Of a stretch of 15,083 nucleotides of DNA, positions 1 to 6,206 are shown in pieces. Each line of letters opens with the position of its first letter. Positions within the stretch are counted from its first letter, which is position 1. The position numbers were made by a program, and so were the translations under genes. The DNA comes from Sutterellaceae bacterium (GTDB lineage Bacteria; Pseudomonadota; Gammaproteobacteria; Burkholderiales; Burkholderiaceae_F), in the NCBI GenBank assembly GCA_030531135.1, contig JAUNOJ010000015.1, positions 1-15,083 on the forward strand, given 5' to 3'. The notes beneath the pieces were generated by a model. That model was not told the origin of the DNA and searched no databases. It was given only the letters and a program-made list of their open reading frames with translations.

Positions 1-46
1 ATGATAGTTGGTTGTATTTCCAGTGAAAGTAGGTCACTGCCAGGCT
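1..46 (+). rRNA. rrf: 5S ribosomal RNA, 3' end only (5' part outside window)
   Basis: The first bases match the conserved 3' part of proteobacterial 5S rRNA: GAAAGTAGGTCACTGCCAGG at 25-44 aligns with E. coli GAGAGTAGGGAACTGCCAGG, with the usual betaproteobacterial variation. It is followed about 15 bases later by a strong intrinsic terminator, as expected at the end of an rrn operon read rightward. Only about 46 nt are present, so the 5' boundary and the rest of the operon lie outside the window. The exact 3' end (45-47) is uncertain. The identification rests on recalled 5S consensus, not on a search. Confidence 0.85.
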
Positions 47-60
47 TTTAAATTAAGCAG

Positions 61-100
61 AACCCTCGACATTTAACCGTGTCGAGGGTTTTGTGTTTTG
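61..100 (+). terminator. Intrinsic terminator of the rRNA operon
   Basis: Perfect 10-bp inverted repeat AACCCTCGAC (61-70) / GTCGAGGGTT (81-90) with a 10-nt loop, extendable by one A-T pair, followed by a T-rich tract (89-99, interrupted by G). It sits just downstream of the 5S rRNA tail and reads in the same direction. Confidence 0.9.
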
Positions 101-204
101 AGAAAAACTATCGTCAGCAAATTTGCGATATTTGGGCACGAAATACAGCGTTTCTTCTTGTAAGATTAGCCCGTTTCCGTATTTGCAAATTCTTTCGAAA
201 AAAC

Positions 205-846
205 ATGACCGACACTTTCTCTTTAACACCGCCCGAGCCTGAGGAACCTATTGTTCGCAGACAATACCGTAGCGGTGCTAACCGACGTCAGGAGATCATG
301 GAAGCCGTTGTGAAGCTTTTGTCGGAGCGCAAACAGGAAAAGTTCACTACCAAGGAAATCGCCTCTTCCGTGGGCGTTTCCGAGGCTTGTCTTTATCGTC
401 ATTTCAAGAACAAAGCCGAGATTCTCTCCGGCATTGCCGATTTTTGCGATTCTGCCGTTTCTGCCATGTGTTCTGAAATCGATGCCAAGTCGGGGCTGTC
501 GATGCGTGAGCGTGCCATTGCCAAAATGCAGGTACTTTTGACCTTTGCAGAAGCTAATCCGGGACTGACGCGTTTATTGACCGGAGAGGCGCTCGTGTAT
601 GAAGATGCCTCTGTGGCCGAGCACATTTTGCGCATTATCGCCAAAGCCGAAACAAGCATGCGACAGTCGCTCAAGCTTGCCATTATCGAGCGCGAAATTG
701 CTGCCGACACCAACATCTCTATGCACGCCAATTTGATGATGAGTTTTGTCGAAGGGCGCTGGCGTCGTTTTTCCCAATCGGGGTTTACGGCAAAACCCAC
801 GGAAGGCTGGAGCGCAGCCAAGCGACTCTTTTTGCACATCGGCTGA
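205..846 (+). CDS. slmA: Nucleoid occlusion factor SlmA (TetR family)
   Basis: A DNA-binding TetR-family protein of 213 aa. In the known family SlmA binds specific chromosomal sites and antagonises FtsZ assembly over the nucleoid, which couples septum placement to chromosome position. The HTH lies at residues 48-70 (TTKEIASSVGVSEACLYRHF). Other SlmA-like stretches are NRRQEI at the start of the domain, NPGLTRLLTGEAL at 118-130, and the FVEGRWRRF and KPTE segments near the C-terminus, all matching recalled E. coli SlmA (198 aa) in order. The start at 205 is preferred over an upstream in-frame ATG at 79, because that one lies inside the loop of the rrn terminator and would add 42 residues with no family counterpart. 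The ribosome binding site is weak (AT-rich). The gene is monocistronic: it has the rrn terminator upstream and its own terminator just after the stop. Confidence 0.92.
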   Translation: MTDTFSLTPPEPEEPIVRRQYRSGANRRQEIMEAVVKLLSERKQEKFTTKEIASSVGVSEACLYRHFKNKAEILSGIADFCDSAVSAMCSEIDAKSGLSMRERAIAKMQVLLTFAEANPGLTRLLTGEALVYEDASVAEHILRIIAKAETSMRQSLKLAIIEREIAADTNISMHANLMMSFVEGRWRRFSQSGFTAKPTEGWSAAKRLFLHIG

Positions 847-851
847 CATAG

Positions 852-891
852 ACCGGGTTCGTAAATTCTCTGTTACACCCGGTTTCTTTTT
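852..891 (+). terminator. Intrinsic terminator after slmA
   Basis: Inverted repeat ACCGGGT (852-858) / ACCCGGT (877-883). The inner pairing GTAA (861-864) / TTAC (873-876) extends the hairpin, and a TTTCTTTTT tract (883-891) follows. It lies six bases after the slmA stop. Confidence 0.8.
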
Positions 892-896
892 AGAAC

Positions 897-1015
897 ATAA
901 AGCCTATTGATTCAGTAGGAGATACTCGGTAAGATAGCGCGATCTCAATCTCCTACTCTGGTACAGAATAGGTTTCGCCCCGCTACTCCTACATTTGGAG
1001 CGCGGGGTCTTTTTT
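897..1015 (+). ncRNA. Candidate small structured RNA ending in an intrinsic terminator
   Basis: This stretch follows a complete slmA terminator yet ends in a second strong one, so it may be a separate + strand transcript. It has nested complementarity: AAGCCTATT (900-908) with AATAGGTTT (967-975), 9 bp with one G-U; inside it AGTAGGAGAT (914-923) with ATCTCCTACT (948-957), a perfect 10 bp. Then comes the terminator hairpin 978-1007. The heptamer CTCCTAC occurs twice (950-956 and 986-992), and both copies are complementary to GTAGGAG (915-921), so alternative folds are possible. A -35/-10-like pair, TTGATT (907-912) and TAAGAT (930-935), has a 17-bp spacer, but it would start transcription inside the structure. 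No protein frame stands out. It could instead be a read-through tail of slmA with a back-up terminator. The family is not recognised. Confidence 0.35.
978..1015 (+). terminator. Strong intrinsic terminator, + strand
   Basis: CCCCGC (978-983) pairs with GCGGGG (1002-1007) and CTCC (986-989) with GGAG (997-1000) across a small TA/C internal loop. The apical loop is 7 nt, and TCTTTTTT follows. On the minus strand the same hairpin lacks a T tract, so it would end the convergent hydrolase operon only weakly. Confidence 0.85.
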
Positions 1016-1037
1016 GGGTGTTGTTTGTCGAGGACGC

Positions 1038-2069
1038 TTAAGTCAGATTTTTGGTGAAGAATTCGCCGAGACGATTCCACGGAATTAAACCGACACGATC
1101 ATACAGATCGGTTCGGTTGGCGCCTTTGACCCAAACGAGTTCCTTAGGTTGGGCAGCGCGACTGTATGCCGTTTCGGTGTAGCAACGAGACGGTGCCTTA
1201 TCGCCTGCGACAAAGAGGATGGGACGCGGCGAGATGGATTCGATATCGTTAAACGGATAAAAGTTGGCGAACTTGGCATAGGCCGCCGGCACCGTACGGC
1301 GATCGTTGGGTGCATAAAAGCCGCGTTCGGTTCGATAGTAATCGTTGGATTCAGCCATTTCGACAAAGACAGGGTCGTTTTGACCGGGACCGTAAACGGG
1401 CTTGCCCGTTTCATACATCGTCCAACGGTCTTGTGCGGCCTTCTTGAGATCGGAGTCGCGGCGTGACTTCGGTCTGTCGCCGGCCACACCGTTTCGGAAA
1501 TATTCCCCCATATCGTACATGCTCACGACTGCCAAAGCACGAATGCGCGGATCGATTTTGGTTGCCGCAACGGCAAATGCGCCGCTGGCGCATACGCCCA
1601 ACGCACCGATGCGATTGCGATCGACATTGTCGAGCATGCCTAAATAGTCGACGCCGGCACTGAAGTTTTCGACATACATGTCGGGCAAAACGGCACCTCT
1701 CGGATAGCCGTCGCTTTCTCCCCAAAACGTTTGATCGAAGGCCAGCGTCACAAAACCTGCTTCGGCAAGTTTTGTAGCATACAAAACGGCCGCTTGTTGG
1801 CGCACGGCGGCAAAGGGATGACTAATGACCAAGGCAGGCGCTTTGGTGCCGTTTACGAGCGTTTTAGGCGTAAACAGAGACCCTGTCAGCTGCATGCCGT
1901 AGAGATTGTGAAAGCGCACGGTCTTTTCAACAACCTTATCACTTTTGTAGAAGTTGTCACCGTCGGTAACATTGGCTTTGGGCAAAGCGTCGGCAGCCTG
2001 CGAGGTGGTCATAAGTCCGGCTACCATACCCAAAGCGGACGAAGTTTGTAAGAATTGACGACGATTCAT
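1038..2069 (-). CDS. Exported alpha/beta hydrolase with a Cys nucleophile elbow (Tat-type signal)
   Basis: A 343-aa alpha/beta-hydrolase-fold protein, last gene of the four-gene operon. The start at 2069 has a GGGAG site and gives an N-terminus MNRRQFLQTSSALGMVAG, which is a twin-arginine (RRxFLQ) signal with a likely cut after TSQA. An in-frame start 20 codons upstream would bury it. The fold shows in SHPF (83-86, strand/oxyanion region), DQTFWGESDG (112-121), the elbow GVCASG with Cys160 in the nucleophile place as in dienelactone-hydrolase-like enzymes, and the acid region VAGD at 287-290. Where related hydrolases read roughly GATHIDLYD, this protein reads GANRTDLYD (316-324), so the usual catalytic His is replaced by Arg319. 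The substrate is unknown. It lies 31 bp after the P460-like gene. Family membership is solid; activity is uncertain. Confidence 0.8.
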   Translation of the reverse strand: MNRRQFLQTSSALGMVAGLMTTSQAADALPKANVTDGDNFYKSDKVVEKTVRFHNLYGMQLTGSLFTPKTLVNGTKAPALVISHPFAAVRQQAAVLYATKLAEAGFVTLAFDQTFWGESDGYPRGAVLPDMYVENFSAGVDYLGMLDNVDRNRIGALGVCASGAFAVAATKIDPRIRALAVVSMYDMGEYFRNGVAGDRPKSRRDSDLKKAAQDRWTMYETGKPVYGPGQNDPVFVEMAESNDYYRTERGFYAPNDRRTVPAAYAKFANFYPFNDIESISPRPILFVAGDKAPSRCYTETAYSRAAQPKELVWVKGANRTDLYDRVGLIPWNRLGEFFTKNLT

Positions 2070-2100
2070 TTTTAGTCTCCCTGTTTTTGAAATCGGATTG

Positions 2101-2571
2101 TCAGCGTGCATAGGCGCGCAGTTCATCAAGCGAATAAACGTAGTCGTTGGCTTTGGCGCTCATATGACAAGACAAGCAGCGACTGACCGGATCTTCGGAA
2201 TCGGTAAAGGGGACTTTGTTGCCGTGATAGGCCTGATATTCCCATTCGCCGTTACGAAGATTCGGGGCATAGTCGGCGCCCCAGCCTTTTTCCTTTTGCA
2301 TGACGATATATCGCCTGACACCGGCTTTGGAGCCGGAGTCGGCAAAGTATTCGACGAGCACAATTCGCGCGCCGTAGGGAAAGGTATCGGTACTCTTCAT
2401 TGCGTCGATGAGTTCTTTGGGCGCGTACATGTCCTCAATGACCGAGCCGCGATCCGATGTGTGGTAAAGAACCCAGTCCGAATAGTCGGGCAAAACCACT
2501 TTGGGAGCGGCGAGAGCCAAAGCGGACGAAAGTCCGAGTGTCAGTGTCAAAAGTGAAATAACGGGGCGCAT
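2101..2571 (-). CDS. Periplasmic cytochrome P460-family protein
   Basis: A 156-aa exported protein. Residues 1-21 form a Sec signal peptide (hydrophobic LLTLTLGLSSALALAA). The mature part has the layout of the cytochrome P460 family: W33 followed by Y36 and DRGSVIEDMYA (40-50), FPYGARIVLVEYF (64-76), YIVMQKEKGWG (88-98), and a single haem c attachment motif CLSCH (132-136) near the C-terminus followed by DYVY. Characterised P460 proteins oxidise hydroxylamine or bind NO, but many family members are uncharacterised and I do not assign a reaction. A good GAGG site precedes the start at 2571. The gene starts 10 bp after the CMD-like gene and ends 31 bp before the hydrolase, so it is clearly co-transcribed. 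Maturation would need a cytochrome c assembly system encoded elsewhere. Confidence 0.78.
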   Translation of the reverse strand: MRPVISLLTLTLGLSSALALAAPKVVLPDYSDWVLYHTSDRGSVIEDMYAPKELIDAMKSTDTFPYGARIVLVEYFADSGSKAGVRRYIVMQKEKGWGADYAPNLRNGEWEYQAYHGNKVPFTDSEDPVSRCLSCHMSAKANDYVYSLDELRAYAR

Positions 2572-2581
2572 GACGTTTTCC

Positions 2582-3301
2582 TCACTTCTTTGAGGTGCGT
2601 TGCTTGAGAACGCGATCCAAGACGCTTTGTGCAGAATCTTTTTGCGCTTGATTGATCTGTTGACCGATCACTTCCACAAACTGTTTCATTTGGTTTTCAT
2701 CGGTGCCGGTATTCATGGCGGCATTCATGTGAAAGACCAACTGACCTTGCGTGCCGGTCATGGCGGCTAAGGCGCCGATGGTGGCCAGTTCTCGACTCTG
2801 ATGATCGAGATTGTCGCGAATAAAGATGTCGCAAAAGAGGTGCTCTTTTAAAAAGGTGTCGATAGCGGGCGCAAAAAGCTGGTAGCCGGCTGCCGGCGGG
2901 ATTTCTTTACGGCCGCCCAAATCGGCTCTCATACGCGCGCCGTAGGCGTCTTTATCGAGGTTTGCAGGTAACGCAGAGGCTTCTTTGCCAACAGGGTCTT
3001 TGATGCCGGCTTTGGTGCGCTCGTCGATGACTTTCATAAAGGTGTTGATACCGTTCAAACTGCGCGGAAAGCCCGTGTAAGCGTAAAGCTGCACCAATAC
3101 TTCTTTGATTTCGTTGACGGTTAACCCCGCCTCCAAGCCCTTGATGAGTTCGGTACGAAGCTTTTGCAAGTCGCCTACGGCCGTTTGGGCGGCAATGGCC
3201 ACAATACCGGCTTGTTTGGCGGAAAGATCTGCGGCTTGTGCGCTGCCGGCACAAGCCAAGAGGGCGGCGGACAAACCGATGGCGGTCATAAGTTTTTTCA
3301 T
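2582..3301 (-). CDS. Exported carboxymuconolactone decarboxylase (CMD)-family protein, two-domain
   Basis: A 239-aa protein with a clear Sec signal peptide (MKKLMTAIGLSAALLACAGSAQA, cut near residue 23). The mature part contains two CMD/AhpD-like alpha-helical repeats. The first is around residues 30-95, with LEAGLTVNEIKEVLVQLYAY. The second is around 155-235 and has the typical HMNAAMNTG plus ENQ-EVI segment. No CxxC of the AhpD peroxidase type is visible, which favours a decarboxylase, isomerase or binding role over thiol peroxidation. The start at 3301 has an AAAGGA site. Frames extending upstream into the cupin gene are not credible. Classical CMD enzymes are cytosolic, so the signal peptide is notable. 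It sits 31 bp downstream of the cupin gene; CMD and small cupin domains often occur together or fused, which supports a joint function on an unknown substrate. Confidence 0.82.
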   Translation of the reverse strand: MKKLMTAIGLSAALLACAGSAQAADLSAKQAGIVAIAAQTAVGDLQKLRTELIKGLEAGLTVNEIKEVLVQLYAYTGFPRSLNGINTFMKVIDERTKAGIKDPVGKEASALPANLDKDAYGARMRADLGGRKEIPPAAGYQLFAPAIDTFLKEHLFCDIFIRDNLDHQSRELATIGALAAMTGTQGQLVFHMNAAMNTGTDENQMKQFVEVIGQQINQAQKDSAQSVLDRVLKQRTSKK

Positions 3302-3332
3302 GGCAGTATCCTTTGAAAATGACGGGGTGGTG

Positions 3333-3824
3333 TTAGTTGTTTTCAGGCGTCTGTTTGTAGTCGGCGTCAGATACTTCTTCCATCCAAGTGACGTTTTTGC
3401 CGTCTTTGACGTTGGTGAGCACGAGGTGAGCCATGGCTGTTTCAGGGGTGGCACCGTGCCAGTGCTTTAAGTTCGGCGGGCACCAAACATTGTCGCCTTG
3501 GCGAATGACGCGCACCTTGCCGTCGGGAGTGCCGATTAAACCTTTGCCGGAAACGACCAGCATGCGTTGTCCTGCCGGATGGCTGTGCCAGAAGGTACGG
3601 GCACCGGGTTCGAACGTCACGACGGAAACCGTGTAGTGACTGTTTTCATCGGCTTTGGCAATGGAGTCATGGCGAACGGCTCCGGTAAATGTGTTGTGAC
3701 CGCCCACGCGAGAAGGCGTATCGCCTGCGTGAACGATCGTGTGATCAAGGTTTTCGGCATTCGATACATTGCCCAGGCCGAGGGCGCAACCGATGCAAGT
3801 GACGGTAACAAGTTGTTTGATCAT
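3333..3824 (-). CDS. Exported small cupin-domain protein
   Basis: A 163-aa single-domain cupin, first gene of the minus-strand operon. Residues 1-23 form a Sec signal (MIKQLVTVTCIGCALGLGNVSNA). Cupin motif 1 is FEPGARTFWHSHPAGQRMLVVSG (71-93): two metal-ligand His (80, 82) are present, while the usual Glu four residues later is Gln86. Motif 2 is GDNVWCPPNLKHWHGA (110-125), with His121 and His123. This is the quercetin-dioxygenase-like or CMD-associated cupin type, and the reaction is unknown. The start at 3824 has a GGGAG site. The longer open frame runs back across the divergent regulatory region and is rejected. The promoter must lie in 3825-4050, shared with the AraC-type gene that probably controls it. 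Confidence 0.82.
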   Translation of the reverse strand: MIKQLVTVTCIGCALGLGNVSNAENLDHTIVHAGDTPSRVGGHNTFTGAVRHDSIAKADENSHYTVSVVTFEPGARTFWHSHPAGQRMLVVSGKGLIGTPDGKVRVIRQGDNVWCPPNLKHWHGATPETAMAHLVLTNVKDGKNVTWMEEVSDADYKQTPENN

Positions 3825-3904
3825 GGCGGTCTCCCGAAGAAGTTGTTTTTTGATGGTTGAAACTTTAACGAGACGGGGTTTGCGCCTGAGATGCGATCCG
3901 ATCA

Positions 3905-3950
3905 GAAAATATCGAAATTCTCTCAAACGAATCGAAATAAGAGAATTTTG
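3905..3950. promoter_or_regulatory. Probable operator of the AraC-type regulator: direct plus inverted repeats
   Basis: Two identical ATCGAAAT octamers (3911-3918 and 3931-3938) are offset by exactly 20 bp, about two helical turns, which suits tandem AraC-family half-sites on one face of the helix. Overlapping them is a perfect 9-bp inverted repeat, AAATTCTCT (3915-3923) and AGAGAATTT (3940-3948). The site lies between the divergent cupin operon and the regulator gene. Function is inferred from position and geometry. Confidence 0.55.
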
Positions 3951-3974
3951 AAAGATGGATCGGAAGGACAAACC

Positions 3975-3980
3975 TATAAT
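3975..3980 (+). promoter_or_regulatory. -10 element (TATAAT) for the AraC-type gene
   Basis: A perfect TATAAT lies about 75 bp upstream of the chosen start. No good -35 box is found at 16-18 bp; TTGAAA at 3948-3953 is 21 bp away. This fits an activator-dependent promoter. A transcript from here would begin near 3987, so the upstream codons of the open frame cannot be the start. Confidence 0.45.
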
Positions 3981-4055
3981 GGAGACAGAAAAAGAGCGGT
4001 ACTGCAAGAATGTCTGCCGCTCTTGACGATGAAAGGTTTATGCGGGATTAAATCA

Positions 4056-4961
4056 ATGCAACAGGAAAAGCGTCAAGAATTGTATGCGGCGTTGTTGGCC
4101 GGAGCCCAACGAAAGATTGCCAAAATCGGTTTTAACGACACCGGCATCCCCGGCTTTCATGCGGTGTGCAGAACGCAAGTCGGAGAAGCCAGACTTTTTC
4201 TCAATCGATTCGTGAGTGTTATTTTGCAAGGGCGAAAGTCCAAGACGCTTAACGGGAGGATTGTCGAATACGGCGCAGGAGATTGCGTGGTCAATTGCAT
4301 CGACATTCCGACCGACAGCGTCATTGAAAACGCCAGTCCGGAAAAGCCCTTCGTTTCGTTGGTGCTCGATTTGGATCGCTCGATGCTCACCGATTTGGCT
4401 TTGGAGATGGCACAAAACGGGCAGGCCAACAACTGTGAGGATGTTCGAACTCTGTTGGTGGAAAAGTGTCCCGACGCCTTGGCGGAAAACTTTATGCGCC
4501 TGTTGGATTTGGCCGATCGACCGGAAGAAATTCAATTGTTGGCGCCAATGATTAAGCGAGAGATTCATGCGCGCTTGTTGTTAAGCGACATGGGCCCTTC
4601 GATTCGTTCCGTACACGCCTATGGAACAAGAGCCAATCAGATTGCTCAAGCCGTGACAATCATTCGTGAGAACTTTCGGCAAAGTATCAATATGGAAGAG
4701 TTGGCCAATCGTGTGAATATGTCGCCGGCCAGTTTCCACCGGCACTTTAAGGCCTTTACCGGCTGCTCTCCTTTACGTTATCAAAAGGAGTTGCGTTTGC
4801 ATGAAGCCAGAAGAGCATTGGCTTTGGGGCAAAAAGCGGTTTCTTCCGTCGCCTTTGAACTCGGGTATGCCAGTACGAGCCAATTTGCCAGCGACTACAA
4901 AGGATTTTTCGGCGTCACGCCCAAACAAGAGGCGATGGCTTCGAATTCCTCCGTCGGTTAA
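4056..4961 (+). CDS. AraC-family transcriptional regulator with AraC_N-type sensor domain
   Basis: A 301-aa regulator. The N-terminal part (about residues 20-170) resembles the AraC_N effector domain: IPGFHAVCRT, FVSVILQGRKSKTLNG (52-67), a YGAGDCVV strand, and a SPEKPFVSLVLDLD segment. The C-terminal AraC DNA-binding domain has two HTHs: SINMEELANRVNMSPASFHR (210-229), followed by the HFKAFTGCSPLRYQKELRLHEARRAL linker helix region, and AVSSVAFELGYASTSQFASDY (261-281) with the FFGVTP signature. The start at 4056 follows a GGGAT site seven bases upstream; ATG 4029 (310 aa) is the alternative but lacks a visible site. It is divergent from the cupin/CMD/P460/hydrolase operon and is its most likely regulator, probably an activator (inference). 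The ligand is unknown. Confidence 0.85.
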   Translation: MQQEKRQELYAALLAGAQRKIAKIGFNDTGIPGFHAVCRTQVGEARLFLNRFVSVILQGRKSKTLNGRIVEYGAGDCVVNCIDIPTDSVIENASPEKPFVSLVLDLDRSMLTDLALEMAQNGQANNCEDVRTLLVEKCPDALAENFMRLLDLADRPEEIQLLAPMIKREIHARLLLSDMGPSIRSVHAYGTRANQIAQAVTIIRENFRQSINMEELANRVNMSPASFHRHFKAFTGCSPLRYQKELRLHEARRALALGQKAVSSVAFELGYASTSQFASDYKGFFGVTPKQEAMASNSSVG

Positions 4962-4962
4962 A

Positions 4963-5003
4963 AAGAAAAGCGCCGTAGGAAAATCCGCGGCGCTTTTCTT
5001 TCA
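4963..5003. terminator. Bidirectional intrinsic terminator between the AraC-type gene and guaC
   Basis: Perfect 14-bp inverted repeat 4963-4976 / 4989-5002 (core GCGCCG / CGGCGC) with A-rich and T-rich flanks on opposite sides. It is usable by the + strand AraC-type gene, whose stop codon ends at 4961, and by the minus-strand guaC, which ends at 5020. Confidence 0.9.
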
Positions 5004-5019
5004 TGGAAATCTTCGGTGA

Positions 5020-6060
5020 TTAAGACTTGCCGAAAACTTCATTGAGCTGTTGTGTAACGCGAACGAAGGTGGTGCGCATGGTCAATTCCTTGAGTTTGCG
5101 GGCGCCTACATAGGTACAGGCACTGCGCACGCCGCCTAAAATATCCTGACACGTCTGTTCCACGGGGCCGCGGTCTTCAATGTAGACGATTTTGCCTTCG
5201 GCTGCGCGATACTTGGCCACACCGCCCGAATACTTGTCCATAGCGGCTTTGGAGCTCATGCCGTAGAAGGCACGCAGCTTCTTGCCGTCTTTTTCCACCA
5301 CTTCGCCGCCGCTTTCTTCATGACCGGCAAACATGCCACCCAACATCACGAAGTCGGCGCCTCCCCCGAATGCTTTGGCCACGTCGCCCGGACGGGTGCA
5401 GCCGCCGTCGGCACAAATGCGACCGCCTAAGCCATGAGCGGCATCGGCACATTCGATGATGGCGGATAACTGCGGATAGCCCACCCCGGTCATTTTGCGC
5501 GTGGTGCACACCGAGCCCGGACCGATACCGACCTTGACGATGTCGGCGCCGGCAAGAATCAATTCTTCGGTCATGTCGCCGGTAACGACGTTACCGGCCA
5601 TGATGACGATGTCGGGATAAGCTTCGCGCATTTTTTTCACAAAGCTCACAAACGCTTCGGTGTAGCCGTTGGCCACATCGATACAGACGTAGCGGATGGC
5701 GTCACCCGCCACCTTCATGACTTCGGTGAACTGCTCCCATTCGGCTTGACCGATGCCCAAGGAGTAGAAGGCATCGGATTTGCGTTCCAAGGCTTGGAAA
5801 AAGCGCACGTATTCTTCGGGGCTGTAGTGCTTGTGCAAAGCCGTCATCATGCCGTGAGCACCCAAGGCATGCGCCATTTCGAAGGTGCCGGTGGTATCCA
5901 TATTGGCAGCGATGATCGGAATGGCATTGAACTTTTCCGGAGACCAACGGAATTTGATTTCGCGCGTGATATCCACCTGACTGCGGCTCGTGAGGGTGGA
6001 GCGCTTGGGGCGAATCAGAACGTCTTTAAAGTCAAGTTTGATTTCATTTTCGATATGCAT
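5020..6060 (-). CDS. guaC: GMP reductase
   Basis: NADPH-dependent conversion of GMP to IMP plus ammonia, a cytosolic purine-salvage step that returns guanine nucleotides to the branch point. The product is 346 aa, against 347 for E. coli GuaC. It shows the IMPDH/GMPR TIM barrel with [15 protein letters not shown] (9-23), the active-site loop [18 protein letters not shown] with catalytic Cys185, the phosphate-binding CADGGC and [15 protein letters not shown] segments, and the E. coli-like ending [20 protein letters not shown]. The start at 6060 matches the family N-terminus ([11 protein letters not shown]); an in-frame upstream extension of 11 codons is not conserved in E. coli GuaC. A GGAG lies 11 bases upstream. 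The gene has its own terminator downstream and the lysA terminator upstream, so it is monocistronic unless transcription reads through. Confidence 0.96.
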   Translation of the reverse strand: MHIENEIKLDFKDVLIRPKRSTLTSRSQVDITREIKFRWSPEKFNAIPIIAANMDTTGTFEMAHALGAHGMMTALHKHYSPEEYVRFFQALERKSDAFYSLGIGQAEWEQFTEVMKVAGDAIRYVCIDVANGYTEAFVSFVKKMREAYPDIVIMAGNVVTGDMTEELILAGADIVKVGIGPGSVCTTRKMTGVGYPQLSAIIECADAAHGLGGRICADGGCTRPGDVAKAFGGGADFVMLGGMFAGHEESGGEVVEKDGKKLRAFYGMSSKAAMDKYSGGVAKYRAAEGKIVYIEDRGPVEQTCQDILGGVRSACTYVGARKLKELTMRTTFVRVTQQLNEVFGKS

Positions 6061-6098
6061 GACGAATCGGTCTCCAATAAGAGCGGGCACCAAATCAA

Positions 6099-6110
6099 GT
6101 GTCCGGACAC
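6099..6110. promoter_or_regulatory. 12-bp perfect palindrome upstream of guaC
   Basis: GTGTCCGGACAC is fully self-complementary with no spacer. It lies 38 bp before the guaC start and directly next to the lysA terminator, in the only space available for guaC control. It could be an operator; the binding protein is unknown. Confidence 0.35.
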
Positions 6111-6111
6111 G

Positions 6112-6143
6112 AAAAACGCCGGGCTCTCGTCGAACCCAGCGTT
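6112..6143 (-). terminator. Intrinsic terminator after lysA
   Basis: Read on the minus strand: AACGCTGGG, an 11-nt loop, then CCCGGCGTT (9 bp, one G-U), followed by TTTTT. It lies about 60 bp downstream of the lysA stop and before guaC. Confidence 0.8.
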
Positions 6144-6206
6144 AACTTAGTTTACCTTGTTTTCGTCGGCAAATGTATTAATTGCGACGAGGGTAATGGT
6201 AAACCC

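Noticed and set aside
79..204. In-frame ATG extension of slmA by 42 codons
   Set aside because: It starts inside the loop of the rrn terminator hairpin, has no ribosome site and no counterpart in SlmA proteins; ATG 205 fits better.
915..992. tRNA-like segment (7-bp GTAGGAG / CTCCTAC ends, GGTTTCG-like T arm)
   Set aside because: The acceptor-like ends pair, but no T stem or anticodon stem of proper length forms and the length and spacing do not fit a tRNA.
6061..6093. Upstream extension of GuaC by 11 codons
   Set aside because: The family N-terminus begins at [11 protein letters not shown] (start 6060); the extension would include the ribosome site of that start.
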